From assembly GCA_937915725.1 (NCBI GenBank), contig CALGGV010000065.1, forward strand, positions 1-5,708: 5,708 bases of DNA, given 5' to 3'. A program made the translations under genes and the position numbers. A model generated the notes under the pieces. It saw only the letters and a program-made list of their open reading frames with translations, was not told where the DNA came from and ran no database searches. This document shows, piece by piece, positions 4,533 through 5,708 of the stretch; position 1 is the first letter of the stretch; the number at the start of each line of letters is the position of its first letter. This DNA is from an uncultured Selenomonadales bacterium (GTDB lineage Bacteria; Bacillota; Negativicutes; Selenomonadales; Selenomonadaceae).

Positions 4533-5708
4533 ATGAATAATTTAAACCCCGATACAATCGCCGGACTGCGAAATTTATTCGGGCAAATGAATAATTCCAG
4601 GCGGCATTTACGACCAATTTTGGCTGATATTGCCGATTCAATCGACAAAGGATTTTTCATTGATGCTGATTCTGATGAAGTTCACCAACTTTTGAAACAG
4701 ATATTGGAAATTCAACAGCAATTATCTTCAGTTGAACAACTTAAAAAATCTGTCGCCACAAAAAAACTTGAATCTGTTGATAAATCTATTGCCTTACTGG
4801 AACAAAATTCTAAACGTGATGAAATTAATTCTACACTTGCAAGAATTGAAACGCTTATAGTAGATTCTGAAGACCCGGCAATTATCGACGCCGTCAAAAG
4901 AGTTAAACTGCAAGTCGAACATATCAGAAATAAATCCGTCAAAATGGATTCTGAACAATTCGCACAAATTGCAGAAAGATTTATTATGCTCGCTGACATT
5001 ATTGATAACGTCGAAGATTTTTCGTCCAGCGAATATCTTAAAATTTCTACAAATTTTCAAGACAACCCGTTAATCGCTATGGTGTTGACAAGCCGCCTTG
5101 TTCACTTTCAAGAAAATGAAGAAGTTATTGAAGAAACGCCCGCGCCTGTGTCGCCGGAAACAACCGGTAATTTACTTATCCCCAGCAAACAAAAAATTAG
5201 TTCCTTGATTGTCAAATTTAATAAAATTCAACCAAATTTATCGCTTGTATCTACCGAAAAAGAAAATTTTTCTATTCAAAAATCTTCTGCCAAAAAAAAT
5301 CTTTCGGTAAAATCTTTCAACAATAAAATTCGTCAACTTTTCGATTCTGTAGACCCGTTGCCAATTTTTAAAGTACTCATTAAAACCAGAATTTTTTTTA
5401 TTGAAGATCCAAAGGAAGTTCTTGTTCATGGCAAAATTACAAAAAAAATTATTGCGCTTGTCCCGCGCCTTATGGAAAAACTTTTTGATTGGGGAATTGT
5501 CGATAAAATAACTTGGCGCGACCGTCAATTTTATTATTTGAATGACTTCGGTTTAGAAATTTGTATTCGCAATTTTACTCACACACATACAAACGCGCCT
5601 ACCGGCGGCGGAAATTATTTTGATTCCATGATAGCCTCCCTTCAATTCGCCGTAATGTTTATCGTTGAACCGCGCATTAAAGGTAAAATGCATTTTTCAG
5701 TTACTTAC
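4533..5708 (+). CDS. Large protein of unknown function, probable winged helix, 3' end outside the window
   Basis: An ATG start with a strong ribosome binding site opens 392 uninterrupted codons that run off the right edge. No family was recognised. Residues 1-45 are a mixed helical head. About 46-160 is rich in Gln, Lys, Glu, Ile and Leu with heptad-like spacing (LLKQILEIQQQL, SIALLEQ, STLARIETLI), probably coiled coil. About 193-212 is an acidic, Pro-rich linker (ENEEVIEETPAPVSPE). Residues 215-262 are Lys/Ser-rich. About 265-345 looks like a winged helix: helices around PIFKVLIKT and IIALVPRLMEKLFDWGIV, then a wing with RDRQFYYLNDFGLEI. A His/Thr run (HTHT, 350-353), a GGG turn (358-360) and the hydrophobic helix FDSMIASLQFAVMFIV follow. 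There is no signal peptide. The arrangement suggests an intracellular DNA- or protein-binding multidomain protein. It diverges from the 127-aa gene. Confidence 0.8.
   Translation, partial: MNNLNPDTIAGLRNLFGQMNNSRRHLRPILADIADSIDKGFFIDADSDEVHQLLKQILEIQQQLSSVEQLKKSVATKKLESVDKSIALLEQNSKRDEINSTLARIETLIVDSEDPAIIDAVKRVKLQVEHIRNKSVKMDSEQFAQIAERFIMLADIIDNVEDFSSSEYLKISTNFQDNPLIAMVLTSRLVHFQENEEVIEETPAPVSPETTGNLLIPSKQKISSLIVKFNKIQPNLSLVSTEKENFSIQKSSAKKNLSVKSFNNKIRQLFDSVDPLPIFKVLIKTRIFFIEDPKEVLVHGKITKKIIALVPRLMEKLFDWGIVDKITWRDRQFYYLNDFGLEICIRNFTHTHTNAPTGGGNYFDSMIASLQFAVMFIVEPRIKGKMHFSVTY

Noticed and set aside
4712..5528. Several minus-strand open frames (for example 4712-4999, 4794-5060, 5238-5528)
   Set aside because: They lie opposite the large plus-strand gene, have unlikely composition (Ser/Cys/Phe-rich or Phe/Asn/Lys-rich) and no ribosome binding sites; they are antisense shadows.

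Overview
This AT-rich window most likely comes from a low-GC, diderm Firmicute of the Negativicutes (Selenomonadales or Acidaminococcales type). The short-chain flavodoxin closely resembles that of Megasphaera elsdenii. The four-TM PIN-TRAM protein is of the YacL type found across Firmicutes. Ribosome binding sites are strong AAGGAGG-type, and GTG start codons are plausible. The taxon is inferred from recalled protein resemblance, not from a search.

Layout: at the left edge, positions 1-113 (+) hold the last 36 codons of a GNAT-type N-acetyltransferase. It converges on a flavodoxin gene (minus strand) across one bidirectional terminator at 131-172. Reading right to left on the minus strand, the order is: a 127-aa acidic protein of unknown function (4388-4005), a dTDP-4-dehydrorhamnose reductase (rmlD, 3988-3149), a 206-nt intergenic region with a terminator and a possible attenuator, a small single-domain cupin (2942-2595), a terminator built from heptamer repeats, a YacL-like PIN-TRAM membrane protein (2529-1297), a receiver-less CheB-type methylesterase (1269-685), and the flavodoxin (615-187) with its own well-formed promoter. 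From 4533 to the right edge on the plus strand runs an open frame of at least 392 codons with no recognised family. It diverges from the 127-aa gene.

Probable transcription units are: [127-aa gene + rmlD] from a TTGCGT-17-TATACT promoter; [cupin], possibly with read-through into [yacL-like + cheB-like]; [flavodoxin] from TTGACG-17-TAATAT; and the divergent large gene. No single pathway links the genes. RmlD makes the nucleotide-sugar donor dTDP-L-rhamnose, flavodoxin carries electrons, and the CheB-like enzyme belongs to chemotaxis or MCP-like signalling, but none of their usual partners (rmlABC, cheR/MCP) is in view.

The least explained items are the large plus-strand protein (coiled-coil N-terminal half, acidic/proline linker, probable winged helix, unknown C-terminus cut by the window), the leader upstream of the cupin gene with mutually exclusive hairpins, and a TAGG..TTAGGGGCT repeat that starts exactly at the stop codons of two neighbouring genes. 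No tRNA, rRNA, CRISPR array, transposase or IS end was seen.
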